From positions 13,636,875 through 13,700,874 of the forward strand of contig OZ234495.1 of NCBI GenBank assembly GCA_965153455.1: DNA of 64,000 nt, given 5' to 3'. This DNA is from Sphagnum compactum (lineage: Eukaryota > Bryophyta > Sphagnopsida > Sphagnales). Below are positions 61,330-64,000 of the stretch, in pieces. A program made the translations under genes and the position numbers. Positions within the stretch are counted from its first letter, which is position 1. Every line of letters starts with the position of its first letter. Below the pieces are notes generated by a model. It searched no databases. It saw nothing but the letters and a program-made list of their open reading frames with translations, and had not been told where the DNA came from.

Positions 61330-61575
61330 CATAAAACATTTACATTCATCAAATTGGTGTGCACAATAGATTTAATGGATGTAGCAAAACTACTTTGTAA
61401 ATGATGGTAGATGAAGTTCAAACAACAAATCAAGGCAATGTAAAAAGTTGTGTGTAACAAAACTTTTGTGTGGGCAAAGTTGGTGCATGCAATAGATTTG
61501 TTGAATGTAGTAAAGCTAGTGGATGGGCACAAATTAATATGTGAGGCAATGGTAGACAAAGTTCAAATGATGGAA
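61330..61575 (+). repeat. Diverged ~126-bp tandem duplication
   Basis: Two units at about 61330-61455 and 61456-61575 share, in order, CAAAAC-TTT, TTGGTGYRYRCAATAGATTT, ATGTAG-AAA-CTA and AATGGTAGA-AAAGTTCAAA-type blocks. Strongly diverged; no coding frame survives in both. Confidence 0.6.
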
Positions 61576-62419
61576 CAATGGACATCGAATGACGAAGCAA
61601 AGAAATTCCATGTTGGGCAATGAAAACAAAACTACCACTATTGTAACAATGGCAACAAGTCAATCTAACATTAGTGCAACAAACAAGGCATTGGTGCAAC
61701 AAAAAAAAAACCAATTCAACAATTCATGGTAAGATTAGTGGTGGTAGAATGGGGACATCACATATGATAATTTAAAAAGACTTAGGGTTTCAAGATATTT
61801 ATATATATTAAAAGTTGTTGGATATGAAAAACCACTTCCCATTAGCAAACATTAAGCATAATTAACAACAATTTTGTAATAAATGCCTTAAATCACACCC
61901 ATAACCAAAAATAAAAACATCGTCCCTTAAGGTTTCAACATACCTTACCTTACGACCAATTTCATCATTAAATCATAGTGAAACATTTTTTTGTCAATAT
62001 ATGAAGTTGAGGTGTTGAAAACCATCATAATTATTGTAGGCTACAATTTGAATAACTTCACTTTGTGTGTGGCAATATCATAATAGATCACGAAAAATAT
62101 CAATTTTAAATTTGTGAAAATGAAATAATTTTATTAAAAAAATAATTATTCATTTTTTCAATGTGGAACCCAACTTTAAGGACAATGTATATAAATGATT
62201 GTATGTTGTTAAATGTGACAAAACACCAACCATCGCCGAACATTAACTTACATAAGAAATCTATAAATTTTTATAACTACCTTAAGTCACATCAATAACT
62301 AAACACAAAATGTACGAAACTACCACATTGGTTGGGAGTTTAAAAAAATCAAACAAAATAAAATTATGCACAAAGATAGTAAAACCAAGGATCATAACCC
62401 TAGGTTTAAAAACTTCTAT
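61576..62419. other. Intergenic, no gene seen
   Basis: A+T-rich with nothing recognised. Confidence 0.35.
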
Positions 62420-63180
62420 GGGAACTAAATAAAGCCTACTTATGAAGCTAGCTAGGGATTTTTAAAATTACAGGATACCTAGGCATTATTTAAAGGACTA
62501 GTTAAGATTGTTTCAATATAATGCAAAAGGGGGTTACATAAAGCTCACATAAAGAGCTACCTAAGGTTATTTAAGAGCGATTCATAACCCCTATGTAGCT
62601 TTTTAAATAATCTTTATGTATCCCTTAACTTAGGTAAGTCCCTTACTAATCCCTATGTAAACTTCCTACATAGACTTTTGATAGTCCTTATCTTAGATAG
62701 CCCATAACACAAGTAGGCCCCTAGCTGATATTTAAATAGCTTTTAAGTAGCTTTTTCAATATTATGTAACTCAATAACTTTTAGATATGCCCTAACTTGG
62801 GAAATATTTTGATAGCTCCTTGGGTAGACCTTATCCTAGGTAGACCTTATATAGTCTCCTATGTAAATTCTAGATATCCCCTAACTTAAGTAGGCCCCTT
62901 GGTAGTTCCTAGTAACCCCCTACATAGTTCTTAAATAGGTCCCTAGGAAGACTCTATGTACCTTATATGTAGCCTTTTCATTGTCCATGTCTTAGATAGG
63001 TAGTCAGGTAAATAGATAATAAGTAATTACCGCCTGGGTGGGTAGATAAATATCCTATGGGCAAGTAAGTAAATAATTCATAGGTATGTAGGCAGGCACG
63101 GAGATAGTTAGGCCCTAACATAGTTAGCCTTATAACTACGTAATCTCTCCTATAACTAAGTTACCTCTCCTAATTGATTT
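62420..63180. repeat. Cryptic CTA/TAG word-rich repeat region
   Basis: For about 750 bp the sequence is dominated by degenerate forms of TAGGTAG, CCCTAACTTAGGTAGG, TAGGCCCCT and CTATGTA on both strands, without a fixed period. No coding potential. Confidence 0.6.
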
Positions 63181-63675
63181 AGGGTCTATATGACCATATC
63201 TAGTCCAATTTTTAAAAAAACCATGGTGATCACTTTTGAGAGTTCATCCCCTTAGTTTTGAAGATTGATGAACTTTCTAAAGAGCACAAAAGGGGGGATG
63301 AGTAAGCACAAGTAAGGATCACCACAGTCAGGCCCAAAATAAGGATTATTTTAAGGAAAAGTTTGGCAAAACTAAATGTTTGGGCACTCTGACTCACAAT
63401 GATTTCCATGAGTCACCATGCAGGGACAATCGAGGTGTTTGCTAACCAACTCACTATTGAGGAATTGGGTCATCAAAGGCATGTATGTGTTCCATGATGG
63501 ACATGCTTAGTGTATCACACATTGGAATTACAAAATTTGGAGTTTTAGCAATTTAAATAAGAGTTGGGTCCTTTTTCTATTTCCACCACTTATTCAACAA
63601 ATCAATTGTCGATCAGGTTTACACACTTTCCACCACCTCATGTAAGCTTTACATACCACCAACTAGGGTTTTCGA

Positions 63676-63754
63676 CACGTGGCAGATACGACGGATTCCG
63701 ATGAAGTAGGCACGCAAATTTGACACATGTGCTTGTCCACCTTTGGCTATATAG
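63676..63754 (+). promoter_or_regulatory. Promoter-like segment facing right
   Basis: CACGTGGC (63676-63683) is a G-box/ABRE-type motif; CTATATAG (63747-63754) is a TATA-like box about 65 bases on. Base composition turns distinctly more G+C-rich from 63780 to 64000, as in a transcribed leader. A short frame from the ATG at 63855 stops near 63950 unless spliced at the GT around 63929. The gene itself would lie mainly beyond the window. Confidence 0.4.
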
Positions 63755-64000
63755 CGTTGGCTCAAGCCGCCACCTCAGCTCAGGATAGTCCTACGCAAAA
63801 AGCATTTCAGACAGAGATGGGGGTCTTTACAGGGTAGCGCATGTGCCGACGAAATGCAGGCTCCTTTTAGGGTTTGGGGAAAGCCGAAGGGAGGGGAGCC
63901 GGGCCAGGCAGGCTCAATTGCATTAAGGTACCCTTCAGTACTGGAATAAGAATCCCCACAAGGTGAAGCTAAGGAGGACAAGGATTCCAATAATGCAAAA

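Overview
The window looks like nuclear DNA of a land plant with a large, repeat-rich, A+T-rich genome. The evidence is two intron-containing plant-type genes, both on the minus strand: an R2R3-MYB transcription factor and a DUF21/CBS (CNNM-like) membrane protein. They sit in long stretches of decayed transposons. A fern, other non-seed vascular plant or gymnosperm would fit; the sequence alone does not settle the species.

Layout. 1-330: a tRNA-like (SINE-type) head and a ~20-bp tandem repeat. About 640-4775: a decayed plus-strand Ty1/Copia retrotransposon, split inside its reverse transcriptase by a 776-bp terminal-inverted-repeat (TIR) element, with a polypurine tract and probable 3' LTR. 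4.8-10.3 kb: non-coding, repeat-derived. 10303-12822: the MYB gene, four exons, 642 aa, with a TATA box near 13.0 kb. 13-38 kb: gene-free. This part holds a set of small non-coding elements that start CAGTG/CAGGG, several flanked by 8-bp target-site duplications (hAT-type MITEs), plus an antisense Copia remnant near 26.7-27.4 kb, microsatellites and very A+T-rich DNA. 38409-46575: the CNNM-like gene, 13 modelled exons, ~509 aa. 46852-47197: a Tourist-like MITE with a TTA duplication directly upstream of that gene. 47-64 kb: no convincing intact gene, but a broken pogo-like DDE transposase (53.2-53.8 kb), a complex fold-back repeat (54.7-55.6 kb), several tandem repeats, and at the right edge a promoter-like segment (G-box, TATA) facing out of the window.

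The two genes are unrelated in function and ~25 kb apart, so no operon-like cooperation is implied. The MYB most resembles the MYB80/MYB35 (tapetum/sporangium) group. The CNNM-like protein belongs to a family of membrane proteins linked to divalent-metal transport. Most of the interest lies in the MITE family, a MITE in the probable CNNM promoter, the unusual ends of the MYB protein, and the fold-back locus. Exon boundaries were read by hand from splice consensus, phase and family similarity; no alignment or transcript evidence was available.
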